Source: JADLHS01 sp964561105 (GTDB taxonomy: Bacteria > Verrucomicrobiota > Verrucomicrobiia > Limisphaerales > JADLHS01). From it: 64,000 nucleotides of DNA. The DNA lies in contig CAZLOH010000001.1 in NCBI GenBank assembly GCA_964561105.1, forward strand, positions 145,416-209,415, read 5' to 3'. Every line of letters begins with the position of its first letter. Position 1 is the stretch's first letter. The notes under the pieces were generated by a model. That model saw nothing but the letters and a program-made list of their open reading frames with translations, searched no databases and had not been told where the DNA came from. The position numbers and the translations under genes are program-made. Below, one piece after another: positions 44,685 to 54,978 of this stretch.

Positions 44685-45310
44685 AACTTTGAAACGCACG
44701 GGGCCTGCCCACGATTGGTTTTCGAGCAGCCGCAGCCAGCCGCTCACCGGCTGGCGCACCGCCTGCGGACAACTCCTGGGCCGGCTCCGCCGCCGCGTCA
44801 CATAACCAGCGGCCCGTTCCAGGAAGCGTTCGGTCAGTTGGCGCTTCTACCGCCCGCTCAACAAGTCCCCGCCCAGCGCCAGCGTCAGCCACAAGGGCCG
44901 CATCAGCTCCAGCGTCTTGATGAAACTCACCCGCAGGGCAGGCACTTCTCCAGCCTCCGCCCGCACCCGCTCGCTCGCCAGCAGCACGCTGGCCAGCACC
45001 ACCGCCGCGATTTCCTGCGCGCCCGTTTCCAGCGTGTGGCTCTGGAGCACTTCGCTCTTGCTGTTTCAATTCCCGGTAATACAATTCGTGCTCCCACCGC
45101 CGCGCGTAAAGGTCGATCAGTTCCTGGGCCGGCGCTCTTTTGGGGTCCGCCAGACTGGTGCACAACCGCAATTCCTGCGGGCAATGGCCGGCCCGCTGCA
45201 CCCGCACGCGGATCTCGCGCAGTTCCAACCACTGCGTGATGACGCGCGGTTTGCCCTTTTGCCGCATGGGCACGCGCACCCAGCGGCTGCCAGTTTGTTG
45301 TAACTTTTTT
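44685..45310 (-). pseudogene. IS4-family transposase remnant, 5'-truncated and frameshifted
   Basis: On the minus strand a piece reads GSRWVRVPMRQKGKPRVITQ and continues to LYARRWEHELYYRELK, the Y-x2-R-x3-E-x6-K (YREK) signature of IS4 enzymes. The frame then shifts to TLETGAQEIAAVVLASVLLA and shifts again to ERFLERAAGYVTRR near the end. The 5' part is missing at the IS200 element side. Confidence 0.75.
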
Positions 45311-45404
45311 GTCAATCGAGGACGCGGAGTCGACAATCTACGCCCAGTTTCAGCGGAGCATGTGCCGCATTGCGGACTTGTCAGTCCCCGCGGCAGGATT
45401 AATC

Positions 45405-46022
45405 CATAGGAAATCCTCCGGCTCTGCCGGAGAGACTCCCGAAGTTTGACAGCTCCGGGAGTCGTTGCGGAGTCTGTTTTTCGTGAACCGCTCAAAGTTT
45501 ACGAAAGGCCAGACGATGCAAACGTATGAAACATTGAAACACACGACTTGGGATTGCAAATACCATGTGGTGTTCATTCCGAAATATCGGCGCAAGGCAC
45601 TCTACGCCCAGTTGCGGCGGGAGTTGGGGCCGGTGTTTCGGGATTTGGCGGAGCAGAAGGAACGCAAAGTGGAAGAGGGGCATTTGATGCTTGATCACGT
45701 ACACATGATGTTGTCGGTGCCGCCGAAGTATGCGGTGTCGAGCGTGATGGGGTTTATCAAAGGGAAGAGCGCGATCCACATTGCGCGTGTGTATGCGGGG
45801 CGACGAAGGAATTTTGTCGGCCAGCATTTTTGGGCACGGGGGTATTGGGTATCAACTGTGGGCAAGAACGAGGCTGCCGTGCGTCGGTATATCCAGGATC
45901 AAGAGAAGGAAGACAAGCGCCTCGAACAACTGGAGATGGCGGCGCTTTGAGCGCCTCACGATAACAAACAACCGCTTTGAGCGGTTCACGCTATCTCAAG
46001 CCTCCGGCTTTGCCGGAGGTTG
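45405..46022 (+). mobile_element. IS200-type insertion sequence
   Basis: A single tnpA gene lies between subterminal hairpins. The left one is CTCCGGCTCTGCCGGAG (45416-45432), followed by a second stem with GACTCCCG / CGGGAGTC. The right one is CCTCCGGCTTTGCCGGAGG (46001-46019). Imperfect hairpins of related sequence at both ends are what the single-strand transposase recognises. Exact cleavage sites are not determined. Confidence 0.7.
45516..45950 (+). CDS. tnpA: IS200/IS605-family transposase TnpA
   Basis: The product has 144 residues from the ATG at 45516. The start MQTYETLKHTTWDCKYHVVF and IPKYRRKALY are typical. The HUH motif is HVH in LMLDHVHMML, and the catalytic Tyr is probably in EAAVRRYIQDQEK. 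Y1 transposases act on single-stranded DNA during replication. The gene looks intact. Confidence 0.92.
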   Translation: MQTYETLKHTTWDCKYHVVFIPKYRRKALYAQLRRELGPVFRDLAEQKERKVEEGHLMLDHVHMMLSVPPKYAVSSVMGFIKGKSAIHIARVYAGRRRNFVGQHFWARGYWVSTVGKNEAAVRRYIQDQEKEDKRLEQLEMAAL

Positions 46023-46227
46023 CTGACTGTCTGTTTAGGTATTATGATTTGGAGTAACGAGATTATTTTTCATACCCTGCGTGCGAACTGGTTGCCCGCA
46101 TCACGCAAGCATTCATGCTATTCAGCCCGGCATGATAGCTGTGGTTGGAAGCATGCGTTCTGCGGGCTGGGTTGTTGAGCTTGGGCGCTTTGCCGAAACA
46201 TCGCAACTTTGACGGAGTTGAATTATT

Positions 46228-46974
46228 ATGACGAGGAAGCGAGAATGGGTGGCAGATTCCGTAGCCTTCTCTTTGGTAGAGTTGATGGTTACCGTCGCAA
46301 TTATCGCGGTCCTCGCCGCATTGCTTTTGCCAGCAGTCTCTCGCTCCCGACAAGCGGCACAGAAAATCCAGTGCGTTGGCAATCTTCGGCAGTTAGGCGT
46401 TGGCCTGCAGAGCTTCGTAGCTGGCAACCATGTCTATCCAACATTGTTTGGCGGGACCAACAATGGCGACCAATCATACGCTTGGATGGATCAACTTGAG
46501 CGCGGTGGATTTGACATTTCACAGCCTAAGAAGAGCTACTCGACGGAAGGTGTTTGGAAGTGTCCGTCAGCCCGTTGGTCCATGGTAGATCCACCCAGTT
46601 TTACAAATTGTTACAGCTACAACGGCTGCGGAATCTCGGGGTTGAACCCACGGGATCAGTATCTTGGCCTAAGTGGCCAACCGATCTCACGCGTTGAAGG
46701 CTTCCGTCCTATTAAGGAGTCTGAAGTGATTGCACCAGGCGACATGATGGCGATTGGTGACAGTTTTGCCGGTGATTATGTTTTTGGCCGAGGGGGAGTA
46801 CCCCATATGGAACGTGTTGGCTTTGCTTCCTCCCGCCACGCTGGCAAGGTGAATGTCGTGTTCTGTGATGGCCATGTGGAATCGCCCTCGCTTAAGATCA
46901 TTTTTGCTGACACGAATGACGCAGTTTTAGTGCGCTGGAATCGCGATCATCTACCGCATCGAGAGCGCTTGTGA
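46228..46974 (+). CDS. Type II/IV pseudopilin-like protein, second
   Basis: The product has 248 residues with a longer leader than usual, then FSLVELMVTVAIIAVLAALL (Glu5 present). C-terminal GFASSRHAGKVNVVFCDGHV gives the H-x9-DG-type motif of this family (His in SRHAGK, Asp-Gly in CDGH). It resembles the protein at 40336-41136 in layout but not closely in sequence, and stands alone between the IS200 element and a gene-poor stretch. An ACGGAG ribosome site lies upstream. Confidence 0.85.
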   Translation: MTRKREWVADSVAFSLVELMVTVAIIAVLAALLLPAVSRSRQAAQKIQCVGNLRQLGVGLQSFVAGNHVYPTLFGGTNNGDQSYAWMDQLERGGFDISQPKKSYSTEGVWKCPSARWSMVDPPSFTNCYSYNGCGISGLNPRDQYLGLSGQPISRVEGFRPIKESEVIAPGDMMAIGDSFAGDYVFGRGGVPHMERVGFASSRHAGKVNVVFCDGHVESPSLKIIFADTNDAVLVRWNRDHLPHRERL

Positions 46975-47997
46975 AAATGTGGACCTGCACTGCGCTGGGT
47001 TGCGCGTTATTCCGTCCTACCGATGGTTTTTGAGGCGATACGGCTTGGTAAAGAGATGTTCGAGACCGAGAGTTGCCGACAGGCGTTGGCTAAGCGATAA
47101 ATGTTGCTGCCGGGCGGCTCGACTCATTTGAGTTAACAATGAGTTAACGAAGGATCAAAACCCCACTTCAACTCCTCCGTATATTATGAGTCAACATGCG
47201 GGAGGCGGAAAAGCTCAGTGCTGCCAGGACAACGAGGTGCAAAGGTGTCAACCAGTTAATGTTCATGGGGCTTCCATGGCGCTGCTCGATGTGATTGATT
47301 TGGAGCGGTCTTGGACTTCGGCGGGTTGGCCCGCCTCCACACTCGGGGCGCGTTTTTCGTGGTGCGCTCCAAGTGTCGTGAGCTGCAACCTGTTGGTCAC
47401 AGTGAAACTTGCTGTGCCTGCCCGAGGACTGCCAGCGCTGGTAGGCCCAGACGATGCTGCGCCAGATCATCCGCTTGTCGGCGATGCTGGTGTGGCACAT
47501 GCACGGGCTGCTGGCGCGGGTGGAAGTGCCGGCCAGTTGGCTGGGGAGGTGGGAGCACTGGCGACAACCGGTGGCGGGAGGGCGGCGCAGCGACCTCCAC
47601 CATCGGCTGAGACCGAATCCCACGCCACCGACCGGAGCAGTTCAGGACGGGAGCGGTGTGTCCAGACCGGGCTAAGCCGGGCAAAAAACTCCGACGCCCG
47701 AGCGAACGCACCTCCGAATAGCGGTCAAGCTAGCGGTTCGAACTGAATTTAGAGTCTTCTTTCGGTAGAAATATCCCGCCCACTCCTTCGCTGATGTTTG
47801 AATCCCTGGGGAGCATCATTTTAAGCTTGCGCAAATCTGGAATATGCTTAGTCTTTGCCTCAGCACGTCAAAATTCAAACTTCTTTCACAACAGTCTTGT
47901 GGATGCAGATTTAAAAGAATCATGCGCGGGGGGCGACGGTCTTACTTCGTCGAGACTGACATCATTACCGTGGGGCACGATTGAGGGACTGGGACAT
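46975..47997. other. Gene-poor stretch with a short IS4-like remnant
   Basis: No complete gene is supportable. Around 47311-47370 the plus strand reads FGGLARLHTRGAFFVVRSK, which resembles the conserved FARLY...GAFFVTR region of IS4 transposases, then loses its frame. The rest of the GC-rich part (47400-47740) shows no recognisable product. From about 47750 the composition turns AT-rich toward the next gene. Confidence 0.4.
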
Positions 47998-49566
47998 ATG
48001 TTGTCGAGCGTATTGCTTCTACTTTTTGCCATTTCACATTTTGCAGCATTCACGCTCAATCGTCCTTCTCAACATTCACTAAATCCTGTTTTCCCTTTTG
48101 TTACAAATCAGACGATGTACTTAGCTGCGGGAGTTTTTGAACTTGTTACCTCTTTGGTTTGTTACTTAGGGAAAGGTCGAAAGGCTGCGCGTTCGGCCGT
48201 CATGGTGTTCGTTGTTGTGATGGTCTGGTACCGATGGGCGTACTACTATACAGGCGGAAACGGTTCATGTGATTGTTTGGGAGTTTGGGGTTCTGTCTTG
48301 CACCTCACCAAGACCCAAGAACGAATAATGCCTATCATTGCTTTGGTATTGTTGACGCTCACCATGCTGCCATTTCTTGTGTGCAAATTTTTTTTGGGCC
48401 GCGAACTTGGCAAACCTGATGCAGTCAATCTTGTTCGGGTTTTCGTACTGTTAATGAGCGTTGCCGCTAATTCAGCGTTGGGGGGGCAAACGATTGAGGT
48501 TACAGGGCGCTATGATACGGAGCGCCGAAATCCCCGGACCGGTATTGTCCACACAAATTTGAGCAGACACGTTGCGTTTGCCTTTAAGATGTCTGGCAGT
48601 GGATGGAGCATCTACGCAACGAATTTGGATAATTCAGGTGTGGGATTGAAAACTCCTTGGGAAGGATTAATCTATGATGGGGACGAGACGTACACTTTTC
48701 TCCCCATTGGTAATGAAATAGGCTCTAATAGCCGTTCCAACGACATCAAGGCAACGATATCGCCCGGCCCCATATTTCTCCGAGATTACGATGAATGGAT
48801 TGACTTTGATGTAATTTGGTTAGCGTACGGAATGTGCCCCAAGTTATTATCAACCAATCAGGCTGGGTCTTATGAAATACCTCTGCCGTGGACTCATTCA
48901 CGTATTTCTGCTCATGCACATGGATTTGAATGGAAGATCACATCAACAGCCGAAGGGAGGTTTGTTGAAGCTTGTCAAGTGGTGCGTAATACCAACTTGG
49001 ACCTAACACTAGACGAGGAAATGATAAGGCCTGGCATGAAAGTCCCTAATAGTATATTGGCAGCTCGAAATAGCTTTCAGCAAGCGCTCGAATCCCGGCG
49101 TAGCATTCCGCATGGCTTTGTGGTTGCGCGTTATGCTTGTGCGGAATGGTTCACGACAAACGGGATCACAATACCCAAGAATTCAGAGCAGTTGCGTTAC
49201 TCCGAACTGTTTCCTTATCCAGCTTTTCAGGCGCGCGTAAGCGCACACACGTTAGTAGTCCGGAATGTAGATGATCAGTTAGTTCCTTCTGTAACGAGAA
49301 GCATTTCGGTTGAGGATTACCGCTTCAGAAGGGCTTCGAGCAACGATGTTTCGGCGTCGATCCGGTACATTCTTTCCCCGCGATCTTCTTGGAAACGCGC
49401 GGACAATCCGGATTTAGCACAACAAGCAGAGCGAGATCTGAAGCTAATGAAGGCGTTTAATCGAGGCGAATCCTCTAACAGGAAAAGTATTTTTGCATGG
49501 TCGCTCCTGGCCTTAGTGATTGTTCCATTTGTGATCATGCAACTACGAAAAAAAACAAACCAATAA
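47998..49566 (+). CDS. MauE/DoxX-like membrane domain fused to a large exported domain
   Basis: The product has about 522 residues from the ATG at 47998. The frame opens earlier (47794), but those 68 codons do not look like protein. The N-terminal ~150 residues hold four hydrophobic segments. They have the MauE-like thiol motif SCDCLGVWGSVLH, where MauE/DoxX relatives usually have CGCFG. A large hydrophilic region of about 300 residues of unknown fold follows, ending with one C-terminal membrane segment (IFAWSLLALVIVPFVIMQL) and a basic tail. MauE family members act in disulfide or quinone-linked maturation. The neighbouring Cys-rich secreted protein could be its substrate. Confidence 0.6.
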   Translation: MLSSVLLLLFAISHFAAFTLNRPSQHSLNPVFPFVTNQTMYLAAGVFELVTSLVCYLGKGRKAARSAVMVFVVVMVWYRWAYYYTGGNGSCDCLGVWGSVLHLTKTQERIMPIIALVLLTLTMLPFLVCKFFLGRELGKPDAVNLVRVFVLLMSVAANSALGGQTIEVTGRYDTERRNPRTGIVHTNLSRHVAFAFKMSGSGWSIYATNLDNSGVGLKTPWEGLIYDGDETYTFLPIGNEIGSNSRSNDIKATISPGPIFLRDYDEWIDFDVIWLAYGMCPKLLSTNQAGSYEIPLPWTHSRISAHAHGFEWKITSTAEGRFVEACQVVRNTNLDLTLDEEMIRPGMKVPNSILAARNSFQQALESRRSIPHGFVVARYACAEWFTTNGITIPKNSEQLRYSELFPYPAFQARVSAHTLVVRNVDDQLVPSVTRSISVEDYRFRRASSNDVSASIRYILSPRSSWKRADNPDLAQQAERDLKLMKAFNRGESSNRKSIFAWSLLALVIVPFVIMQLRKKTNQ

Positions 49567-49576
49567 GGAAGAAAAC

Positions 49577-49939
49577 ATGAAAAAATACATATGTATCTGC
49601 CTAACGGCTGTTCTAACCGTGATTGTGGCTTTTGACATCTATGCCGCAAATGCGGGAAACTGTGCGATTGATACTTCGACATCCGGCGCCAACTATCACG
49701 GCTGCCTGAATGATACAGCTGATTGCATAGCAACGGTGCAAACGGTCACTTACAAGTACTACTTGATTCCAGTCTCCACTACCACAACCGTAGCTGGGGC
49801 CTGCAGTACGAAACTGCATGGGGGGTCTATAGAACATCCGGCGGTGACTGTTACTTACACGACGACGGTCCCTGAAGGAACCACAACTTCAACATATTCG
49901 TCTATACCGGGGGAATTTTACTGCGTATGTGTCTATTAA
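49577..49939 (+). CDS. Small secreted cysteine-rich protein
   Basis: The product has 120 residues with a signal peptide (ICICLTAVLTVIVAFDIYAA). The mature ~96 residues have seven cysteines: in AGNCAID, YHGCLND, ADCIATV, AGACSTK, and the C-terminal FYCVCVY. They are rich in Thr, Val and Tyr. No family is recognised. It starts 11 bases after the MauE-like gene, with AAGGAAG as a good ribosome site. It is probably co-expressed with that gene and folded with disulfides. Confidence 0.65.
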   Translation: MKKYICICLTAVLTVIVAFDIYAANAGNCAIDTSTSGANYHGCLNDTADCIATVQTVTYKYYLIPVSTTTTVAGACSTKLHGGSIEHPAVTVTYTTTVPEGTTTSTYSSIPGEFYCVCVY

Positions 49940-50154
49940 GCGTCGGGCCTTAGAGATCGAACATCTTTCAGGCTGCCTCGTTATTATTTCGGCAATTGAC
50001 GGATACGGCGCTTCTTGGACTGCGAGTAGCTTTCCAGAAGCGCCCTTTTTGTGCCTGTCAGGAATTGACCACGTAAAAATCGCGGCGATTTATTATCTTC
50101 TGCCGAAATTGTCCAAAATTCCACAAAGCAAATCTAAGCTATCCAATCACCAAA

Positions 50155-51825
50155 ATGAAGACAAAGGCCTTGAAGCTTGCCTACACTTCCGTAGCGGCCT
50201 TCGTTTACGAAAAGAGAGTATTTCTTATCTCTGTTGTCCTATTTTTTGTAACGTGGAAAACATTTGTAGCCTGCTTGTTAAATGGTTTCTGCAACTATGA
50301 TGACCCTAGCTATGTCTCAAGCAATTCGCATGTAAAACAAGGGTTAACATTTGAAAACGTAGTGTGGGCATTCTCAAGTTCCGTCGTCGCGAACTGGCAC
50401 CCCCTAACCATGTTGACCCATATTCTTGATTGGGAGATTTACGGTCCCAATGCGCGCGGCCATCACTTGCTTAACGTAATTCTTCACAGCTTTAACTGCG
50501 TATTGGCTTTCTTAGTCCTTCAACGCTCGACTGGTGCATTTTGGAGATCCTTTTGGGTTGCACTCTTTTTTGGGATTCACCCACTGCGTGTGGAATCCGT
50601 TGCTTGGATATCTGAGCGCAAGGATGTTCTCAGCACGTTCTTCTTCTTAATAACTATCCTCACGTATACGAATTATGCTCTTCAGGCAAAAACCGCTAAA
50701 CGCAGGTCCAAATTGAACTATTACTGTGCTATAGCTTTTCTTCTGCTTGGCTTGATGTCGAAGCCTATGCTTGTGACTTTGCCTTGCGTGTTGCTTTTGT
50801 TAGATGTGTGGCCACTCAAGCGCTGGAGCGAATATTCGTTTCTAACCCTCTTCAAAGAGAAACTCCCATTTTTCATTTTGAGCTTTTCATTTAGTGTTTT
50901 AACCAGCTTCACGCAGCACCCTGGCATGCTGCCGGTAGCCTATCTTCCTATCGATGTGCGACTTGAAAACATGCCTGTAGCGTACTGTAGATACGTCGCA
51001 AACTCGTTTTGGCCGGTTAATCTGGCGTGTCTCTATCCCTATCCTAATCATTGGCCGATAATCCTTGTAGTTTTTTGCACCATTGTTTTTGTTGTTGTGT
51101 CGATCGCCGTCGTGTGGAGCAGACGACGCTGTCCATACGCATTCGTAGGGTGGCTTTGGTTCATTGGAACGCTTTTCCCAGTGATCGGTCTTATGCAGAC
51201 AGGTACCCAATCTATGGCTGATCGCTATTCGTACATTCCTTCAATCGGCTTGCTGATTCTAATAGTGTGGTCCATTTGCGATATCGCAACGAACCGCATT
51301 TCGAGGACAGTTTTATCGACCTTTGCAGTCGTGGTGGTGGTCGCTTTCATGCTCTTGACGCGCCGCCAAATAGGCTACTGGAAGGATGGGGAAACACTCT
51401 GGAGGCGAGCTGCTGCTGTTACCACTTTGAATTACTCTGCCGCTACTATTATTGGCCAAATCGAATTGGCAAGATCGAATTACAATTCATCAATAACGAA
51501 CTTACAATATGCTCTTAAGCTCAGGCGCGACCTTCTGGATACACGAGTCGCGCTAGCAAAAGCATTCAGACTGTCCGGCAAACTTCCGGAAGCTATCGAA
51601 ACGCTGGAAATAGGGACGAGAATTCATCCAAGCGCGGCCATCCTAAGAATTGAACTCGCGCGTGCGTGGGTCGACAAAGGTTGCCCAATTGAGGCGACCA
51701 CTAATCTGAGTTATGCACTTCGGCTGGATCCGACGCTTTCCGAAACTAACTTCACCAGTCTTCCACACCAAATAGTCTCCCAAGCCAAAGAGGACAACTT
51801 ACCCGTAAAGAACACGCCCAAATGA
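50155..51825 (+). CDS. TMTC-like membrane protein with TPR repeats (GT-C type)
   Basis: The product has 556 residues. About ten membrane segments are followed by TPR-like helices from about residue 440 (TNLQYALKLRRDLLDTRVAL, then LPEAIETLEIGTRIHP). The first loop has FCNYDDPSYVSSNSHVKQGL, the acidic DD expected of GT-C enzymes. Later come NWHPLTMLTHILDWEIYG and HPLRVESVAWISERKDVLS, hallmark phrases of TMTC-type proteins that are abundant in Verrucomicrobiota. Eukaryotic TMTCs O-mannosylate cadherins. The bacterial substrate is unknown. The 215 bases before it have no gene. Confidence 0.78.
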   Translation: MKTKALKLAYTSVAAFVYEKRVFLISVVLFFVTWKTFVACLLNGFCNYDDPSYVSSNSHVKQGLTFENVVWAFSSSVVANWHPLTMLTHILDWEIYGPNARGHHLLNVILHSFNCVLAFLVLQRSTGAFWRSFWVALFFGIHPLRVESVAWISERKDVLSTFFFLITILTYTNYALQAKTAKRRSKLNYYCAIAFLLLGLMSKPMLVTLPCVLLLLDVWPLKRWSEYSFLTLFKEKLPFFILSFSFSVLTSFTQHPGMLPVAYLPIDVRLENMPVAYCRYVANSFWPVNLACLYPYPNHWPIILVVFCTIVFVVVSIAVVWSRRRCPYAFVGWLWFIGTLFPVIGLMQTGTQSMADRYSYIPSIGLLILIVWSICDIATNRISRTVLSTFAVVVVVAFMLLTRRQIGYWKDGETLWRRAAAVTTLNYSAATIIGQIELARSNYNSSITNLQYALKLRRDLLDTRVALAKAFRLSGKLPEAIETLEIGTRIHPSAAILRIELARAWVDKGCPIEATTNLSYALRLDPTLSETNFTSLPHQIVSQAKEDNLPVKNTPK

Positions 51826-51993
51826 TGGTACTCATTACTTAAACGTGATTCAGCGTTTTTGAGGCAGGTAAAGCATTGCGTCACCTCAACCGAATTTGCG
51901 CGCAGTGGTTTGTCCGCCGCCCGGTACTGTGCGTCACGAGGCTCAGTTTAAGGGGAGCTTTCCAAATAAAATGTAAGCGTCACGCGGAGCCTT

Positions 51994-53340
51994 TCAATTA
52001 CCCACATCTCCTTTCGCCAAGAGAAAACCGAGGTGAATATCTGTGAGCCGTGCCACGCCGCGCCACATGACGGTATTGCCAGGTGGAGGATCTGATGCCC
52101 GGGCCAAGTAGCCGCCCAGTCGTGCGATTGCGAACAGATATTGGCCAAGGCATTTTTCGGATTTGATGAGTCTTCGGGCCGAACCGCTCAGCTTGTCGAG
52201 CAGCATTGTTTCAGTTTCTGTCAGCGCGATCCTTGGTGATTGCTTCGGATTCATCCGGCAGACCATGGTCATCCAGAAGATCCGCCAGCTCAAAATGCAA
52301 AAAACGGCAATCAGTTTACTTAGACGTTCCGTGGTTCGAAGCTTGGATTGCTCGATGCGGCAACCTGATTTCAGAATTTTGTGGAACGTTTCAATTTTCC
52401 AGCGCAAGGAGTACCATCCAATTTTCTCCAAGGCATCGTGCAGTGAATTGACCGGGAGGTTGGTGACCAGTTTCCATTCAATTTTCTTGCGGTTGCGGGG
52501 CGATGAGCTTTCGGTCGCGTGGATGACGCTCAGGACCAACGCCGGGTATGCGTCTTGTTTTCCCAGCGGCGGCCGAACGTACAGTTGCTCGTACTTTATT
52601 TCCAAGGTGGCTTGGGCCCTGTTCCCGTCCTCATCTCGTATTTCTATTTCGTGAACCCCCTTTGCCTCGACCCGTTTCATTATCTTTGTCACGGTCGTGC
52701 TCCCATCCGCGGCGAGACGATCAACGCACGTGCGTACCAGAAATTTTGTACCCAGTTCGTGAGCCAGGCTGAAGAGCTCGTAGATGTCACCCTCCCGATC
52801 GGCGATATGAACGCAGTCGGCTGGTTGCGCCATCAGCTCCGTGACTTGCCGCAGGTTTTCCAGCCACCGAAAACTCTCCTTTTCTTGGATCGGAATGCGC
52901 GTAGGGTTGATTTTTCGTTTCAGCGCGTTTGTGCCCTTGAAGTTTTTACGTGTCCAGAATTTGCTGGCCAGCAGCCCCAACGGGATGCCATCCATCGTCA
53001 GGGCAAGGCTGGAGTGCATTAGCACGCCGCGAATCCGGTAGTCGCGCTTTGAAGGAAAAGGAAGCGTCGAGAGCAGACCGATGGATTCGCCGGAGGAATA
53101 AAAGCAAAACTCCGTCGTGTCGTGCAGCACGAGCAAGGGCTGCTGCAGCGCGCCGACTCGGGCCTGTGTGCACGCGAAGTGACCGCTGAGAATTTCTTCC
53201 TCAGTGATCCTCGGGTTGGAAAAGAAACGATAGGCTGCTTTGGTATTAGCCCAATCCTGGCAAGCCAATGGAATAGTCTGGCCAATTCCATTGGACATCA
53301 ACCCGAGCAAAGTGCGTAAGCGCTTTCCCAGACGCACGTC
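51994..53340 (-). pseudogene. IS4 (Tn5-like) transposase, main part, interrupted by IS21
   Basis: These 448 codons read DVRLGKRLRTLLG to the stop at 51994-51996. They include the N-terminal motif WANTKAAYRFFSNPRI, the catalytic DTTEFCFYSS, DREGDIYELF, and the YREK helix YSLRWKIETFHKILKSG. The first 33 codons lie on the far side of the IS21 element (55908-56006); joining them through one copy of the TTGAAAA duplication gives an uninterrupted 481-residue enzyme. The gene is therefore intact except for the insertion. A GTG at 53337 could start a shortened product, but this would lack the N-terminal DNA-binding part. Confidence 0.85.
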
Positions 53341-53448
53341 TTGAAAATGTCAGCGGGCAGTCAAAACCAGCCAGGGATGGGCGGATGAAAACCAGCCACT
53401 TTGAGAGTGGGATTGCGCAGCAGGCGGCGAGAGCCGCACTGATGCGCG

Positions 53449-54978
53449 ATGAACCAACTCTCTGTGAGCCTGCAACATTCAATCGCCATGCTGGCGGCCA
53501 AAGGCTGGTCGTCCCGGAAGATCGCGCTCGAACTGGACGTCGATCGCGAGACGGTGCGCCGTTATCGCCCAGCACCGGATTCAAAACCCGCCATTCCGCC
53601 CGCCGGGTCTGAGAGCGATTCGGACTCAAATCCCGCCATTGTGCCCACCGGGTCCAAGGCCGGTCGCACCAGCCAATGTGAACCGTTTTCCGCCACCATT
53701 GAGACGGGGTTGCTGGCGGGGTTGTCGGCGCAACGGATTTTTCAGGATCTGGTCACAGATCATCAGTTCACCGGCGGCTATGACTCGGTGAAGCGGTTTG
53801 TGCGCCGGCTCTCGCGGCGGACCGAACTGCCGTTCCGACGGATGGAATGCGCGCCGGGACAGGAGTTGCAGGTGGATTTCGGTTTGGGTGCATGGGTGAT
53901 AACCGAGGGCAAGCGACGTCGTCCACATCTGTTTCGGGCGGTGCTGGCCCATTCGCGCAAGGCCTACAGTGAAGTGGTCTGGCGGCAGACCACTGAAAGC
54001 TTCCTGCGCTGTCTGGAAAATGCCTTCCGCTACTTTGGCGGGGTCACGGCCACGGTCGTTCCTGACAACCTCAAGGCCGGGGTGCTGCAGGCCGACTGGT
54101 ATGATCCGGAACTCAATCCCAAACTGGAGGAGTTTGCCCGGCATTACGGCACCGTCATTCTGCCGACCAAACCGGCGATGCCGCGGCACAAGGGCAAGGT
54201 GGAGTCGGGCGTCAAGTATGCGCAGAACAATGCCGTCAAGGGCCGCAGCTTCGAGAGCCTGACGGCGCAGAACATTCAGCTGGCGGATTGGGAAAAGCGC
54301 GTGGCCGACACGCGCATCCACGGCACCACGCGCCGCCAGGTCGGCAAAATTTTTGAGGAAGTGGAGCGGCCCGCGTTGCAGCCCCTTCCAGCCAGTCTCT
54401 TCCCGGTGTTTGAAGAAGCACAGCGCACGGTGCATCGCGACGGTTACGTGGAGTTCAAAAAAGCGTATTACTCCGCGCCGCCCGAATACGTGGGACGCCA
54501 GGTGTGGGTGCGGCAGGAAACGCGGCTCTTGCGGATTTACAACCCACGCCGGGAACAGATCGCCTTGCACGCGCTGGCTGAGCCGGGAAAGTTCACCACC
54601 GATCCCGCCCATCTGCACAGCCGCAAACGGCACATCATCGAACGCGGTGCGGATTACCTTTTGGATCGCTGCCGCAGGATTGGTCCGCTCACCGGCACCT
54701 GGGCCGAAGGAATGCATCAAACCCGTGGCCCGCAAAGCCTGCGCGTCATGCAAGGGTTGCTGCAACTGGCCGAAAAACATCCCGCCGCCGAACTGGAAAA
54801 AGCCGCCGGGCTCGCCACCCATCACGGCACGTGGCGATTGCGCGACCTCAAGCGTCTGCTGGCGCTGCCGGGCAACGTCGTGCAAATGGACTTTTTGGAA
54901 AGCCATCCCCTGATCCGTTCCCTGGAAGCTTACCGCATCGAACTCAACTCAAACCAAAACACCACACCATCGACATGA
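53449..54978 (+). CDS. istA: IS21 transposase IstA
   Basis: The product has 509 residues. The N-terminal HTH SIAMLAAKGWSSRKIALELD precedes the RNase-H-like DDE domain: Asp in ELQVDFGLGAWVI, Asp in TATVVPDNLKAGVL, and Glu in KGKVESGVKYAQ. The C-terminal beta-barrel region has VEFKKAYYSAPPEYVGRQVW. It overlaps istB by 4 bases (ATGA), as usual. It is intact. Confidence 0.95.
   Translation: MNQLSVSLQHSIAMLAAKGWSSRKIALELDVDRETVRRYRPAPDSKPAIPPAGSESDSDSNPAIVPTGSKAGRTSQCEPFSATIETGLLAGLSAQRIFQDLVTDHQFTGGYDSVKRFVRRLSRRTELPFRRMECAPGQELQVDFGLGAWVITEGKRRRPHLFRAVLAHSRKAYSEVVWRQTTESFLRCLENAFRYFGGVTATVVPDNLKAGVLQADWYDPELNPKLEEFARHYGTVILPTKPAMPRHKGKVESGVKYAQNNAVKGRSFESLTAQNIQLADWEKRVADTRIHGTTRRQVGKIFEEVERPALQPLPASLFPVFEEAQRTVHRDGYVEFKKAYYSAPPEYVGRQVWVRQETRLLRIYNPRREQIALHALAEPGKFTTDPAHLHSRKRHIIERGADYLLDRCRRIGPLTGTWAEGMHQTRGPQSLRVMQGLLQLAEKHPAAELEKAAGLATHHGTWRLRDLKRLLALPGNVVQMDFLESHPLIRSLEAYRIELNSNQNTTPST

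Noticed and set aside
47168..47746. Overlapping open frames on both strands between the second pseudopilin and the MauE-like gene
   Set aside because: Cys/Arg/Pro-rich readings typical of GC-rich noncoding DNA; only a short IS4-like phrase is credible.
47794..47997. N-terminal 68 codons of the MauE-like frame
   Set aside because: The sequence lacks protein character, and the ATG at 47998 gives a normal MauE-type start with GAGGG upstream.
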